Part shown: in pieces, positions 7,320 through 16,698 of the stretch
Numbering within the stretch: position 1 is the stretch's first letter
How the letters are laid out: the number at the start of each line of letters is the position of its first letter
Assembly (NCBI RefSeq): GCF_016863195.1
Contig: NZ_BOOK01000023.1
Location: forward strand, 1 to 58,983
Direction of reading: 5' to 3'
DNA: 58,983 nt
From: Paraplanobispora takensis
Lineage (GTDB): Bacteria > Actinomycetota > Actinomycetes > Streptosporangiales > Streptosporangiaceae
Program-made: the position numbers and the translations under genes
Notes under the pieces: generated by a model
What the model was told of the DNA's origin: nothing
Seen by the model: the letters and a program-made list of their open reading frames with translations, nothing else
Database searches by the model: none

Positions 7320-8318
7320 ATGAACGGTTCAGCGATCGCGGCCTCGGGGCTGCGGAAGTCCTACAAAGACAAGACCGTGCTCGACGGCGTCGACCTGGAC
7401 GTCCGGGCCGGCACGATCTTCGCCCTGCTCGGGCCCAACGGCGCCGGCAAGACCACGACGGTGAACGTGCTGACCACGCTGCTGACCCCCGACGCCGGCA
7501 AAGCGGTCGTCGCCGGGCACGACGTGAGCACGGAGGCCAGGGCGGTGCGCGCGGCGATCGGGGTCACCGGGCAGTTCGCCTCGGTGGACAACCTGCTCAC
7601 CGGCGAGGAGAACCTGCTGATGATGGCCGATCTCCTGCACCTGCCCAAGGCGGAGGGCAGGCGGATCACCGCCCGGTTGCTCGGCCGGTTCGAGCTGACC
7701 GAGGCGGCGGGCAAACTGGCGGCGTCCTACTCCGGCGGCATGCGCCGCAAGCTGGACCTCGCCATGACGCTGGTCGGCAACCCGCAGATCATCTTCCTGG
7801 ACGAGCCCACGACCGGACTCGACCCGCGCAGCCGCCGCACCATGTGGCAGATCATCCGGGAACTGGTCGCCGACGGCACGACCATCTTCCTCACCACCCA
7901 GTACCTCGAGGAGGCCGACGAGCTCGCCGACCGCATCGCCGTACTCGACCGGGGCCGCCTGGTCGCCGAGGGCACCGCCGGCGAGCTCAAGCGCCGGGTT
8001 CCCGGCAGCCACATCCGGCTGCGGTTCACCGATCGGCACGGACTCGACGTCGCGGCACGGGTTCTGCCCGGATCCACGAGGGACGACGAGGAGCTGACCC
8101 TGCGCGTTCCCGGCGACGGCGGGGTGCGGTCGTTGCGCGCGCTGCTCGATCGGCTCGACGCGCAGTCCGTGGAGGTCGAGGAACTGTCGGTGCACACACC
8201 GGACCTGGACGACGTCTTCCTCGCCCTCACCGGCCACGGAAACCTCACCGGTCACGAGAACTCCGGCGGCCACGAGAACCCTGACGGCCACGACAACGAG
8301 GAGGTCGGCGCGCGATGA
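7320..8318 (+). CDS. DrrA-like ABC exporter ATP-binding protein
   Basis: A 332-aa ATPase subunit of a daunorubicin-resistance (DrrA) type ABC-2 exporter. Walker A GPNGAGKTT is at about residues 40-48, the signature YSGGMRRKLDLAM near 140, Walker B IIFLDEPTTGLDPRSR, and the H-loop follows in TIFLTTQYLEEAD; the DrrA-type C-terminal domain ends with DLDDVFLALTG. ATG at 7320 is preferred, 4 nt after GGTGGG; another ATG lies 12 bases upstream. Odd: the last ~25 residues form a His/Gly/Asn-rich tail of repeated GHEN units (TGHGN, TGHEN, GGHEN, DGHDN). The stop overlaps the permease start. Confidence 0.9.
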   Translation: MNGSAIAASGLRKSYKDKTVLDGVDLDVRAGTIFALLGPNGAGKTTTVNVLTTLLTPDAGKAVVAGHDVSTEARAVRAAIGVTGQFASVDNLLTGEENLLMMADLLHLPKAEGRRITARLLGRFELTEAAGKLAASYSGGMRRKLDLAMTLVGNPQIIFLDEPTTGLDPRSRRTMWQIIRELVADGTTIFLTTQYLEEADELADRIAVLDRGRLVAEGTAGELKRRVPGSHIRLRFTDRHGLDVAARVLPGSTRDDEELTLRVPGDGGVRSLRALLDRLDAQSVEVEELSVHTPDLDDVFLALTGHGNLTGHENSGGHENPDGHDNEEVGAR

Positions 8319-9076
8319 GTGCCCTCACAGCTTCCCTGGCGGATTCCACGACCATGATGCGGCGCAACTTCCGGCACACGATGCGCAATCCGCTGACATT
8401 GTTCAACGCCGTCCTCATGCCGATGTTCATGATGTTCCTCATGGTCTACGTGCTCGGCGGCGCGTTCAGCGTCGGCGTCGACTACGTCGACTACGCGACG
8501 CCGGGGGTGATCATCATGACCGTCTGCTACGGGATCGGCCCCACCGCGACCGCCGTGAACTCCGATATGACGACCGGATTCATCAACCGGCTCCGCGTCA
8601 TGGACGTCTCACGGGCCGCGGTGCTGAACGCGCACGTGATCGCGACCGTACTGCGGACCCTGGTGGCCATCGCGTTCATCATCGGGGTCGCGTTCCTGAT
8701 GGGATTCCGCCCGTCGGCGGGTCTCCCGCAGTGGCTCGGCGCGATCGGCATCATCGTGCTGACGGCGCTGGCGATCAGCTGGCTGACCGTCGCGGCCGGT
8801 CTTGCGGCGAAGTCACCGGAAGGCGCGGGCATCCTCGGCGTCCCGCTGATGCTTCTCCCCTTCCTGAGCAGCGCGTTCACACCGGCCGACAAGATGGGGC
8901 CGGGTGCGCGGCAGTTCGCCGAGTACCAGCCGTTCACCCCGATCATCGAGACCCTGCGCGGGTTCCTGACCGGCACGCCCTCGGCGGGCACGACCCTCAC
9001 GGCGGCCGCCTGGTGTGCGGGGCTCGCGCTGGTCGGCTATCTGTGGGCGCGCGTGTCGTTCACGAAGCGAGCGTGA
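8315..9076 (+). CDS. DrrB-like ABC-2 type permease
   Basis: A 253-aa membrane permease, partner of the ATPase just upstream (ATGA 4-nt overlap). It has about six hydrophobic segments: VLMPMFMMFLMVYVL, VIIMTVCYGIGPTA, a segment around TLVAIAFIIGVAFLMGF, GIIVLTALAISWLTVAAG, GVPLMLLPFLSSAFTP, and the last near residue 240. FLSSAFTPADKMGPGARQF matches the conserved DrrB/ABC-2 loop. Together the pair should export a hydrophobic drug or metabolite; no biosynthetic cluster is adjacent, so self-resistance is not demonstrated. Its last 17 bp overlap the 3' end of the convergent regulator gene. Confidence 0.9.
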   Translation: MSALTASLADSTTMMRRNFRHTMRNPLTLFNAVLMPMFMMFLMVYVLGGAFSVGVDYVDYATPGVIIMTVCYGIGPTATAVNSDMTTGFINRLRVMDVSRAAVLNAHVIATVLRTLVAIAFIIGVAFLMGFRPSAGLPQWLGAIGIIVLTALAISWLTVAAGLAAKSPEGAGILGVPLMLLPFLSSAFTPADKMGPGARQFAEYQPFTPIIETLRGFLTGTPSAGTTLTAAAWCAGLALVGYLWARVSFTKRA

Positions 9077-12000
9077 TCTCGGCCAGCTCATGCCAATCCC
9101 TCCGCTGTCCGTCACGCGTCGCCTCGGTGAACACCGTTTCACCGAGGCGACTGCGCGTCTCCGCGGCGATCCGGGAGAAGTCCGGCTGCGAACGGTCCGG
9201 CGTGCCGCGCACGCCGTCGCTCGCCGCGAGCAGCCGCGCGGCCTGCTCGTGCTGTCCCCGGCGCAGCGCGAGGTCCGCGATCCCGATCAGGATGTCGGCG
9301 ATCGTCGGCGGGTGCGTGTGCTCCAAGGTCGTGGCCGCGCGCAACGCCTCTTTCCGATACGCGCGGGCCTCGTCGAGATCCTCGGTGAGATAGCCGTACA
9401 GGTTCATGGTCGCGGCGCGGATGGAGTCGGCCATCTCCGCCTCGCCCAGCACCTCCCGCACCGTGGCCAGGTGCCGGTGGGCCTGCTCCGGCTCGCCGCG
9501 CCAGCGCGCCAGCTGCGCCTGCGAGAGCGCCAGTTCGGCCGGCGCGTCCGGCCAGGTGATCCCGCCCACGCGCCGCTGCGCCTCCGCCATGGCGGAGGCG
9601 CTGGACCGCTCGTCGCCGAGCAGCCAGTACAGCTGGGCCTGCCGCGCCCGCATGCCGACCACGTCCTCGGTCGCGCCCACCTCGGTCAGCGCCACGATCG
9701 CCTCTTCGTAGTACTCGCACGCGCCCGCGAACTCGCCGCGCGAGGCGAGCCGGTCGGCCAGGAAGGTCAGCGCCAGCGCGATCCCCATCCGGTCGCCCAG
9801 CGTGCGGAACTCGGCGAGGGCGATCTCGGCGTCGATGTCCACGCCGGTCTCGTCGCCGCCGAGTATGAGCCGGAACCGGCCGCGGGTGAGCCTGGCCTGC
9901 GCGCGCACCCACGGATCGTCGGCGGCGATGAGCGGCTCGACCGTGGGCAGGAAATCCGTCGGACCCCGCAGTGTCGCCTCCAGCAGAGCGGCGAACCCGA
10001 GCAGCGGGTGACGGGACCCGCTGCGCCGGGCGAGCCGGTGCGCCTCCTGGATCCACTCGCGCGCCTGGTACTGATCCCCGCTGACCCCGGCGGTCAGGAA
10101 CATGGTCACCATGAGGTAGGCCACCGCCCGCACCTCGTCGGACGCCTCACCCGGCAGCGAGGCCGCCGCGATGCCCAGCTCTGTCCCCTCGGCTCTGTGC
10201 CCGCCGAGGTACCAGTACCAGCCCGCGGCCCCGGCCAGCCGCATCGCCTCATGGGCCCGCCCCTCGGCGATCGCCCAGCGCAGGGCCGTACTGATGTTGT
10301 CGTGCTCGGCCTCGAGCCGGGACAGCCACTCCAGCTGCTCGGCCCGGCGCAGGTACGGCTCGGCCGTCTCGGCCAGCTCGGTGAAGCAGGCCAGGTGCGC
10401 CCGGCGCGCCGATTCGGTCTCCCCGGCTTCGGCGAGCCGGTGCGCCGCGTACTCCCTGATCGTGCCGAGCATCCGGTAGCGCGGCGTGTCCTCGCCGTCG
10501 GCCAGCAGCAGCGACTTCTCGATCAGCGCGGTGAGCACGTCGAACACCTGCTCCCCGGCGAACCCGGCGGACACAGCGGACCCGGCGGACACAGCGGACA
10601 CAGCGGACCCGGCGGACACAGCGGACCCGGCGAACTCCTCGTCCCCGCACACCCGTTCGGCCGCCTCCAGGCTCGCCCCGCCGGAGAACACCGAGAACCG
10701 CCGCAGCACCCCGCGTTCGGCCTCGCTCAGCAGGTCCCAGCTCCAGTCCACGACCGCGCGCAGCGTCTTGTGATGGGCGAGCGCCGTACGGCTGCCGCCG
10801 GTCAGCAGCCGGAACCGGTCGTCGAGCCGGTTCGCCAGCTGGTCGACGGACATGGTGCGCAGCCGGGCCGCGGCCAGTTCGATCGCCAGCGGGATCCCGT
10901 CGAGCGCCCGGCAGATCCGCGCCATGGCCGACAAGGTGTGCGCGTCGGAGCCGATGTCCTTGCGCACCAGCTCCGCGCGGTCCCGCAGCAGCCGCAGCGC
11001 GGGCGAGGACCCGGCCTCGGCGGGGCCGGCTCCCTGTGCGGGCAGCGCGAGCGGCTCGACCTGCCACAGCACCTCCCCGGTGATGCCGAGCGGTTCCCTG
11101 CTCGTGGCCAGGATCCGCAGACTCCGGCACTCCCCCAGAAGCCGGTCCGCGAAGGCCGCGGCCTCCTCGATCACGTGCTCGCAGTTGTCCAGGACCAGCA
11201 GGATCGCGCGCTCCCGGACCGCGGCGACGAGCAGGTCCACCGGCTCCCCGCCCCGCGCACCGCCGAGCAGCCCCTGGTCGCGCAGGCCCATCGCGGTGAG
11301 GGCGGCCTGCGCCAGATCGCCGCCCGCCCGCACCGAGGCCAGCTCGACCAGCCACGCCCCGTCCGGCAGCCCGGCGAGCATCGTCCGCGCGGTCTCCGTG
11401 GCCAGCCTGGTCTTGCCGGAGCCGCCCGGTCCCGTCAGGGTGACCAGCCGGTGCCTGAGGGCCAGAGCGGCGACCGCGGAGACGTCGTCGTCCCTGCCGA
11501 CGAAACTCGTCAGCCCGGCGCGCAGGTTCGTCCTGCGGTTCTCCCCCCGCTCGCCCAGCTCGCCCCGGAGCAACGCGGTGTGCAGCGCGGAGAGCTCGGC
11601 CGACGGATCGGTGCCCAGCTCCTCGGCGAGCCGCTCGCGCGTCCGCTGGTACACGGTCAGCGCCTCGGCGCCGCGCCCAGCCTCGGCGAGCGCCCGCATC
11701 AGGGCCGCCACGAACCCCTCCCGCAGCGGGTACGCGGCGACCAGCTCGGTCAGCTCGGAGACCAGCTCCGAGCCGCGGCCCAGGCGGATGTCCGCGTCCA
11801 CCCGGTCGCCGAGCGCGGCGACGTGGAGTTCGTCCAGACGCGCGACCGCGGCGTCGAACACCTCGCTGTCCCGCAGCGCGATGTCCGCCATGGCCGTACC
11901 GCGCCACAGCTCCAGGGCCGAGTGCAGCAGCTCCGCCCGCGCCGCGGGCTCGGCGGCCCGGGCCCGGCCGACCAGCTGCTCGAACCGGCACACGTCCACG

Positions 12001-12281
12001 GCGTCGGGAGCCACGGCCAGCCGGTATCCGCCGGAGTCCGCCTCGATCACACCCTCCGGCAGCACCCTGCGCAGCCTGGACACCAGCGCCTGCAGGGCGT
12101 TCACCTCGTCCGCGGGCGGGCGTCGCCCCCAGATCCAGTCCACCAGCCTCGCACGCGTGACGATCCGGCCGGGTTCGAGGGCGAGGGCCGCCAGCAGCGC
12201 GCGCAGCCGAACCCCGGGAACCTCGACCGCGGTTCCATCACCGTCGCGGACCTCGAAGGGTCCGAGCAATCCGACTCGCAC
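9060..12281 (-). CDS. BTAD/NB-ARC transcriptional regulator (AfsR/SARP-like) with TPR tail
   Basis: Large regulator of about 1073 aa. GTG at 12281 is chosen because VRVGLLGPFEV is the usual N-terminus of the OmpR-type winged helix; an upstream start at 12395 would add 38 poorly conserved residues. Order: winged helix (1-90), bacterial transcriptional activation domain (about 95-240, with LREGFVAALMRALAEAGRGAEAL), NB-ARC ATPase with Walker A TGPGGSGKTR near residue 285 and LVLDNCEH, then TPR helices to the end. The family activates secondary-metabolite or transporter genes. A 9-bp minisatellite inserts a Gly/Ala/Val/Ser stretch between ATPase and TPR parts. It converges on the DrrB-like gene with a 17-bp overlap. 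Confidence 0.88.
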   Translation of the reverse strand: MRVGLLGPFEVRDGDGTAVEVPGVRLRALLAALALEPGRIVTRARLVDWIWGRRPPADEVNALQALVSRLRRVLPEGVIEADSGGYRLAVAPDAVDVCRFEQLVGRARAAEPAARAELLHSALELWRGTAMADIALRDSEVFDAAVARLDELHVAALGDRVDADIRLGRGSELVSELTELVAAYPLREGFVAALMRALAEAGRGAEALTVYQRTRERLAEELGTDPSAELSALHTALLRGELGERGENRRTNLRAGLTSFVGRDDDVSAVAALALRHRLVTLTGPGGSGKTRLATETARTMLAGLPDGAWLVELASVRAGGDLAQAALTAMGLRDQGLLGGARGGEPVDLLVAAVRERAILLVLDNCEHVIEEAAAFADRLLGECRSLRILATSREPLGITGEVLWQVEPLALPAQGAGPAEAGSSPALRLLRDRAELVRKDIGSDAHTLSAMARICRALDGIPLAIELAAARLRTMSVDQLANRLDDRFRLLTGGSRTALAHHKTLRAVVDWSWDLLSEAERGVLRRFSVFSGGASLEAAERVCGDEEFAGSAVSAGSAVSAVSAGSAVSAGFAGEQVFDVLTALIEKSLLLADGEDTPRYRMLGTIREYAAHRLAEAGETESARRAHLACFTELAETAEPYLRRAEQLEWLSRLEAEHDNISTALRWAIAEGRAHEAMRLAGAAGWYWYLGGHRAEGTELGIAAASLPGEASDEVRAVAYLMVTMFLTAGVSGDQYQAREWIQEAHRLARRSGSRHPLLGFAALLEATLRGPTDFLPTVEPLIAADDPWVRAQARLTRGRFRLILGGDETGVDIDAEIALAEFRTLGDRMGIALALTFLADRLASRGEFAGACEYYEEAIVALTEVGATEDVVGMRARQAQLYWLLGDERSSASAMAEAQRRVGGITWPDAPAELALSQAQLARWRGEPEQAHRHLATVREVLGEAEMADSIRAATMNLYGYLTEDLDEARAYRKEALRAATTLEHTHPPTIADILIGIADLALRRGQHEQAARLLAASDGVRGTPDRSQPDFSRIAAETRSRLGETVFTEATRDGQRRDWHELAEITLAS
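10566..10632. repeat. 9-bp minisatellite inside the BTAD regulator gene
   Basis: About seven tandem 9-mers alternating CGGACACAG and CGGACCCGG. Being a multiple of three, they keep frame and encode, on the minus strand, a flexible run of GSAVSAVSA-type residues between the NB-ARC and TPR parts of the regulator. Copy number is likely to vary between strains. Confidence 0.8.
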
Positions 12282-12437
12282 GTCAGCAATTGTGCCGAAC
12301 CGCGGCGACCACCGATCACCGGCCACCGCGCGCGGCCCGCGGGCGCCGCCGACCTTCATCGGATCGTTACCGTCGCGACCCGGGCGGCCCGTCACTCCCG
12401 CACCGTCCGCCCCCTTATCACGGTGGTGTCACAGCTC

Positions 12438-12467
12438 TTGACACTTTTCCTGCACCGGGCCTTTGAT
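12438..12467 (+). promoter_or_regulatory. candidate promoter of the chvE operon
   Basis: TTGACA (12438-12443), an 18-bp spacer and TTTGAT (12462-12467), about 155 nt before the chvE start. The -35 is a perfect consensus for the housekeeping sigma factor; the -10 is moderate. The operator at 12513-12528 lies about 40 nt downstream of the predicted start site. Confidence 0.5.
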
Positions 12468-12512
12468 AACTCCTCACAACCTCAGTACCTGAAGGAAGTT
12501 CCGTTACTGAAA

Positions 12513-12528
12513 TTGTGAGCGTTAACAA
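12513..12528. promoter_or_regulatory. LacI-family type operator upstream of chvE
   Basis: TTGTGAGCGTTAACAA, a 16-bp imperfect palindrome with central CG that fits the general LacI/GalR operator form TTGTnAnCGnTnACAA. Located about 93 nt before the chvE start and downstream of the predicted promoter, where a repressor could act as a road-block. No LacI gene is adjacent; it differs from the rhamnose-locus sites near 42.4-42.6 kb. Confidence 0.6.
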
Positions 12529-12620
12529 CAGTGAGGCGGACTCACCCCGGCGCGCGCACCAGGGCGAACGTCACTTGCGGCACCCCCGACGATCCACATC
12601 GCGGTACCCGAAGGAGAGAC

Positions 12621-13751
12621 ATGAGGCTTGCGAAGCTGGCCGCCCTGCCGGTGGGCCTGGCGCTCGCCATGGCGATGACCGCCTGCGGCTCGGCCACCAA
12701 GACGGTCGACAAGGCCGCCCCGAGCGCGGCGGGTTCCTCCGGCCCGGCCCTGGTCGGCGTCACCATGCCGACCAGGTCGTCCGAGCGCTGGATCCACGAC
12801 GGTGACAACGTCAAGAGCGCCCTGGAGAAGCTCGGCTACCAGGTCGACCTGCAGTACGCGGAGAACGACATCCCCACGCAGGTCAACCAGATCGAGAACC
12901 AGATCACCAAGGGCGCCAAGCTGCTGATCGTCGCCTCGATCGACGGCACCGCGATCACCACGCAGCTTCAGCAGGCCGCCGACAAGAAGATCCCGGTGAT
13001 CGCCTACGACCGGCTGATCCGCAACACCCCCAACGTCGACTACTACGCCACCTTCGACAACTACAAGGTCGGCGTGCAGCAGGCGACCTCGCTCCTGGTG
13101 GGACTGGGGATGAAGAAGCAGGACGGCTCCGACGGCGACGCCAAGGGCCCGTTCAACGTCGAGATCTTCGCCGGCTCCCCGGACGACAACAACGCCACGT
13201 TCTTCTACAACGGCGCGATGGACACCCTCAAGCCCTACATCGACAAGGGCACCCTGGTCGTCAAGAGCGGTGAGACCGACTTCAAGACCGTCGCCATCCT
13301 GCGCTGGGACCCGGCCACCGCGCAGAAGCGCATGGAGGACCTGATCACCAAGAGCTACTCCGACGCCAAGGTCCAGGGCGTGCTCTCGCCGTACGACGGC
13401 CTGTCCATCGGCATCCTGTCGGCCCTCAAGAGCAGCGGGTACGGCACCGCCGACCAGCCCTACCCGGTCGTGACCGGCCAGGACGCCGAGGTCGCCTCGG
13501 TCAAGTCGATCATCGCCGGCGAGCAGTACGCCACGATCTACAAGGACACCCGCGAGCTGGCCGCGGTGACCGTCAAGATGGCCGACGCCGTGCTCAAGGG
13601 CGGCAAGCCCGAGGTCAACAACACCACGGACTACGACAACGGCAACAAGGTCGTCCCGTCCTACCTGCTGGAGCCGGTCGTGGTCTACAAGGACAACTAC
13701 GCCAAGGTCCTGGTGGAGGGCGGGTACTACACCGACGACCAGCTCAAGTAG
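12621..13751 (+). CDS. chvE: multiple-monosaccharide ABC transporter substrate-binding lipoprotein ChvE
   Basis: A 376-aa periplasmic-binding-fold lipoprotein (Peripla_BP_4). Signal peptide with lipobox AMTACGS (Cys near residue 21), then the sugar-binding domain starting [46 protein letters not shown] and [14 protein letters not shown] are ChvE-type binding-site blocks. ChvE proteins bind several aldoses (galactose, arabinose, xylose, glucose) and deliver them to the MmsA/MmsB (GguA/GguB) importer encoded next. ATG follows AAGGAGAG by 4 nt. A strong hairpin follows the stop, which may raise the level of this subunit relative to the ATPase and permease. Confidence 0.92.
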   Translation: MRLAKLAALPVGLALAMAMTACGSATKTVDKAAPSAAGSSGPALVGVTMPTRSSERWIHDGDNVKSALEKLGYQVDLQYAENDIPTQVNQIENQITKGAKLLIVASIDGTAITTQLQQAADKKIPVIAYDRLIRNTPNVDYYATFDNYKVGVQQATSLLVGLGMKKQDGSDGDAKGPFNVEIFAGSPDDNNATFFYNGAMDTLKPYIDKGTLVVKSGETDFKTVAILRWDPATAQKRMEDLITKSYSDAKVQGVLSPYDGLSIGILSALKSSGYGTADQPYPVVTGQDAEVASVKSIIAGEQYATIYKDTRELAAVTVKMADAVLKGGKPEVNNTTDYDNGNKVVPSYLLEPVVVYKDNYAKVLVEGGYYTDDQLK

Positions 13752-13775
13752 GGGCACCCTCGGGGCGGCGTGAGA

Positions 13776-13811
13776 CCCCGTGCCGGCGGCGCACCCGCCG
13801 CCGGCACGGGG
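13776..13811 (+). terminator. intercistronic hairpin between chvE and mmsA
   Basis: A perfect 16-bp stem with a CACC loop: CCCCGTGCCGGCGGCG (13776-13791) and CGCCGCCGGCACGGGG (13796-13811). It lies 25 nt after the chvE stop and 21 nt before the mmsA start. In an operon this may be a partial terminator or an mRNA-stabilising element favouring the binding protein. Confidence 0.75.
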
Positions 13812-13831
13812 GCCTCGCGGGGGGAACGGCG

Positions 13832-15379
13832 ATGCGGAAGGCGCACGGCATGACCGACGACATACTTCGAATGCGCGGGATCACCAAGACGTTCCCGGGC
13901 GTCAAGGCGCTGCAGGATGTCAACCTGACGGTGCGGAGAGGCGAGATACACGCGATCTGCGGGGAGAACGGCGCCGGCAAGTCGACGCTGATGAAGGTCC
14001 TGTCCGGCGTCTACCCGTACGGCTCCTACGAGGGGGAGATCGTCTTCGACGGGGAGCCGTGCCGGTTCTCCGACATCCGGGACAGCGAGCAGCGCGGCAT
14101 CGTGATCATCCATCAGGAGCTCGCGCTGAGCCCGTACCTGTCGATCGCCGAGAACATCTTCCTGGGCAACGAGCGGACCCGGCGCGGCCTGATCGACTGG
14201 AACCGCACCAACGCCGAGGCCGCCGAGCTGCTGGAGCGGGTCGGCCTGCGCGAGAACCCCACCACGCGCGCTATGGACATCGGCGTGGGCAAGCAGCAGC
14301 TCGTCGAGATCGCCAAGGCGCTGTCCAAGCGGGTACGGCTGCTCATCCTCGACGAGCCGACCGCGGCGCTCAACGACGAGGACTCGGCGCACCTGCTCGA
14401 CCTGCTGCGCGGGCTGCGCGACGAGGGCATCACCTCGGTGATCATCTCCCACAAGCTCAACGAGATCAAAGCCGTCGCCGACTCCACGACGATCCTGCGC
14501 GACGGGCGCACGATCGAGACGCTGGACATGGAGGGCGACGAGGTCGGCGAGGACCGGATCATCTCCGGCATGGTCGGCCGCGACCTGGAGCACCGCTTCC
14601 CGCCGCACGAGCCGAAGATCGGCGAGGAGGCGCTGCGGATCGAGGACTGGACCGTGCACAGCCCCACCCAGCGCGGCCGCGTGGTGGTCTCCGGCGCCGC
14701 CCTGACCCTGCGCCGCGGTGAGATCGTCGGCCTGGCCGGGCTCATCGGCGCCGGCCGTACCGAGCTGGCGATGAGCGTGTTCGGCCGCAGCTACGGCACG
14801 GACATCTCCGGGCGCGTCTACAAGGACGGGCGGGAGATCAGGCTCCGCACGGTCGGCGAGGCCATCGGGCACGGCCTGGCCTACGCCACCGAGGACCGCA
14901 AGCGCTACGGGCTCAACCTGATCGAGGACATCAAGCGCAACGTCTCCTCCGCCGCGCTGGGCAAGCTGGCCAGGCGCGGCTGGATCGACGACAACGAGGA
15001 GTACCGCGTCGCCGACGGCTTCCGCGCCGAGATGAACATCAAGGCCCCCAGCGTCCTGTCGGTCACCGGCAAGCTCAGCGGCGGCAACCAGCAGAAGGTG
15101 GTGCTGTCGAAGTGGATCTTCACTGACGCCGACGTGCTGATCCTCGACGAGCCCACCCGCGGCATCGACGTGGGCGCCAAGTACGAGATCTACTCCATCG
15201 TCAACCGCCTCGCCGACCAGGGCAAGGCGATCCTGGTGATCTCCTCGGAGCTCCCCGAACTGCTCGGTCTGTGCGACCGCATCTACGCCATGTCGGCCGG
15301 GCGCGTCACCGGCGAGGTCACGCGCGCCGACGCCACACCCGAGCGGCTCATGCAGCTCATGACCAAGGAAAAGGAATGA
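13832..15379 (+). CDS. mmsA: multiple-monosaccharide ABC transporter ATP-binding protein MmsA (GguA)
   Basis: A 515-aa double ATPase of the carbohydrate-uptake type 2 family. First domain: Walker [10 protein letters not shown] (near residue 49), Walker [13 protein letters not shown]. Second domain: the usual degenerate P-loop [12 protein letters not shown], an intact signature [14 protein letters not shown] and Walker [19 protein letters not shown]. It energises uptake of the sugar bound by ChvE. ATG at 13832 follows GGGGGAAC; an alternative ATG at 13850 follows GGAAGG and cannot be excluded. Its stop overlaps the permease start by 4 nt (ATGA). Confidence 0.92.
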   Translation: MRKAHGMTDDILRMRGITKTFPGVKALQDVNLTVRRGEIHAICGENGAGKSTLMKVLSGVYPYGSYEGEIVFDGEPCRFSDIRDSEQRGIVIIHQELALSPYLSIAENIFLGNERTRRGLIDWNRTNAEAAELLERVGLRENPTTRAMDIGVGKQQLVEIAKALSKRVRLLILDEPTAALNDEDSAHLLDLLRGLRDEGITSVIISHKLNEIKAVADSTTILRDGRTIETLDMEGDEVGEDRIISGMVGRDLEHRFPPHEPKIGEEALRIEDWTVHSPTQRGRVVVSGAALTLRRGEIVGLAGLIGAGRTELAMSVFGRSYGTDISGRVYKDGREIRLRTVGEAIGHGLAYATEDRKRYGLNLIEDIKRNVSSAALGKLARRGWIDDNEEYRVADGFRAEMNIKAPSVLSVTGKLSGGNQQKVVLSKWIFTDADVLILDEPTRGIDVGAKYEIYSIVNRLADQGKAILVISSELPELLGLCDRIYAMSAGRVTGEVTRADATPERLMQLMTKEKE

Positions 15380-16644
15380 CGGCCGAGATGAGCAGCGGCA
15401 AGGTCACGACCCGTGAAGGCACGGCGGTGAGCGGCGGTCCGCCGCTGCCCCCCGCCAAGGCGCCGGGCACCCGGTTCTCGCTGAACCTGCGGCAGAGCGG
15501 CATCTACATCGCCTTCGCGCTGATCGTCGTCCTGTTCTCCATCCTGACCGACGGCGAGCTGCTCAGCCCGCAGAACATCTCCAACATCATGGTTCAGAAC
15601 TCCTACGTTCTGATCCTGGCGATCGGCATGATCCTGATCATCATCGCCGGGCACATCGACCTGTCGGTGGGATCGGTGGTGGCCCTCAGCGGTGCGATCG
15701 CGGCGGTGCTGATGGTCGAGATGGACACGCCGTGGCCGCTGGCCATCCTCATCACGCTCCTGGCCGGAGGGCTGATCGGGGCCTGGCAGGGTTACTGGAT
15801 CGCCTACTTCGGCATCCCGGCGTTCATCGTCACCCTGGCCGGGATGCTGGTGTTCCGGGCGCTGACCATGACCGTGCTGGGCAACCAGGGCATCGGCCCC
15901 TTCCCCGACGAGGTGCGGACCCTGGCCAACGGGTTCCTGCCGACCTACCTGGGCAACATCGGCCTCGGCCCGCTCGACGGCGCCGACCTGTTCACGCTGC
16001 TGGTGGGGCTGGCCGCCGTGGCCGGGATCGTCGGCACGCAGTGGCGGGCCCGCCAGGGACGCATCGGCTACCGCCAGCAGGTCGACCCCCTGCCCATGTT
16101 CGTCCTGAAGATGGTCACCGCCTCCGCGGTGGTGATGGTGGTCATCGTCCAGCTGGCCAGGTTCAAGAACCTGCCCTGGGTGCTGGTGCTGCTGGCCTCG
16201 CTCGTCCTGGGCTACACGCTGCTGACCAACCGCGCGGTCTTCGGCCGTCACATCTACGCCATCGGCGGCAACCTGCACGCCGCGACCCTGTCCGGGATCA
16301 AGGTCAAGTCCGTCACCTTCTGGATCTTCGTGAACATGGGGGTGCTCTCGGCGCTGGCGGGCGTCATCTTCGCCGGGCGGCTCAACCAGGCCGGTCCCAC
16401 GGCGGGCAACGGCTTCGAGCTGGACGCCATCGCGGCCGCGTTCATCGGCGGCGCCGCCGTCCAGGGCGGTGTCGGCAAGGTCGTCGGCGCCATCACCGGA
16501 GGCCTCATCATGGCGGTGATCAACAACGGCATGTCCCTGATCGGCGCGCCCAGCGAGCGGGTGATGCTCTTCAAGGGCCTGGTGCTGCTCATCGCCGTCG
16601 CCTTCGACATCTGGACCAAGCGCCGCACCGGCTCGGCCGGATGA
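15376..16644 (+). CDS. mmsB: multiple-monosaccharide ABC transporter permease MmsB (GguB)
   Basis: A 422-aa RbsC-type (BPD_transp_2) permease with about ten hydrophobic segments. A ~40-residue hydrophilic N-terminus precedes the first helix ([14 protein letters not shown]). The family block [25 protein letters not shown] is near residue 80, and [21 protein letters not shown] near the C-terminus. A long central insertion ([19 protein letters not shown]) is typical of GguB as opposed to shorter ribose permeases. Start ATG overlaps the mmsA stop and has AAGGA just before it. The operon ends at a strong stem-loop. Confidence 0.92.
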   Translation: MTAEMSSGKVTTREGTAVSGGPPLPPAKAPGTRFSLNLRQSGIYIAFALIVVLFSILTDGELLSPQNISNIMVQNSYVLILAIGMILIIIAGHIDLSVGSVVALSGAIAAVLMVEMDTPWPLAILITLLAGGLIGAWQGYWIAYFGIPAFIVTLAGMLVFRALTMTVLGNQGIGPFPDEVRTLANGFLPTYLGNIGLGPLDGADLFTLLVGLAAVAGIVGTQWRARQGRIGYRQQVDPLPMFVLKMVTASAVVMVVIVQLARFKNLPWVLVLLASLVLGYTLLTNRAVFGRHIYAIGGNLHAATLSGIKVKSVTFWIFVNMGVLSALAGVIFAGRLNQAGPTAGNGFELDAIAAAFIGGAAVQGGVGKVVGAITGGLIMAVINNGMSLIGAPSERVMLFKGLVLLIAVAFDIWTKRRTGSAG

Positions 16645-16649
16645 CGGCT

Positions 16650-16682
16650 CCGGGCCGGTGGCCCGCTCCCCCACCGGCCCGG
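16650..16682. terminator. stem-loop terminator after mmsB
   Basis: A 12-bp perfect stem, CCGGGCCGGTGG (16650-16661) and CCACCGGCCCGG (16671-16682), with a 9-nt loop, 5 nt after the mmsB stop. It also lies 16 nt beyond the stop of the convergent phosphoribosyltransferase gene and can serve both. Confidence 0.8.
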
Positions 16683-16698
16683 CGGCTCGCCGGAGGCG

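Noticed and set aside
10566-10632. Mobile-element scar in the BTAD gene
   Set aside because: The stretch is a simple 9-bp minisatellite that keeps frame; there are no inverted ends or target-site duplication.
7320-12281. DrrAB-like exporter plus BTAD regulator as part of an antibiotic cluster
   Set aside because: No polyketide, peptide or other scaffold gene is in the window; genes on both sides are metabolic.
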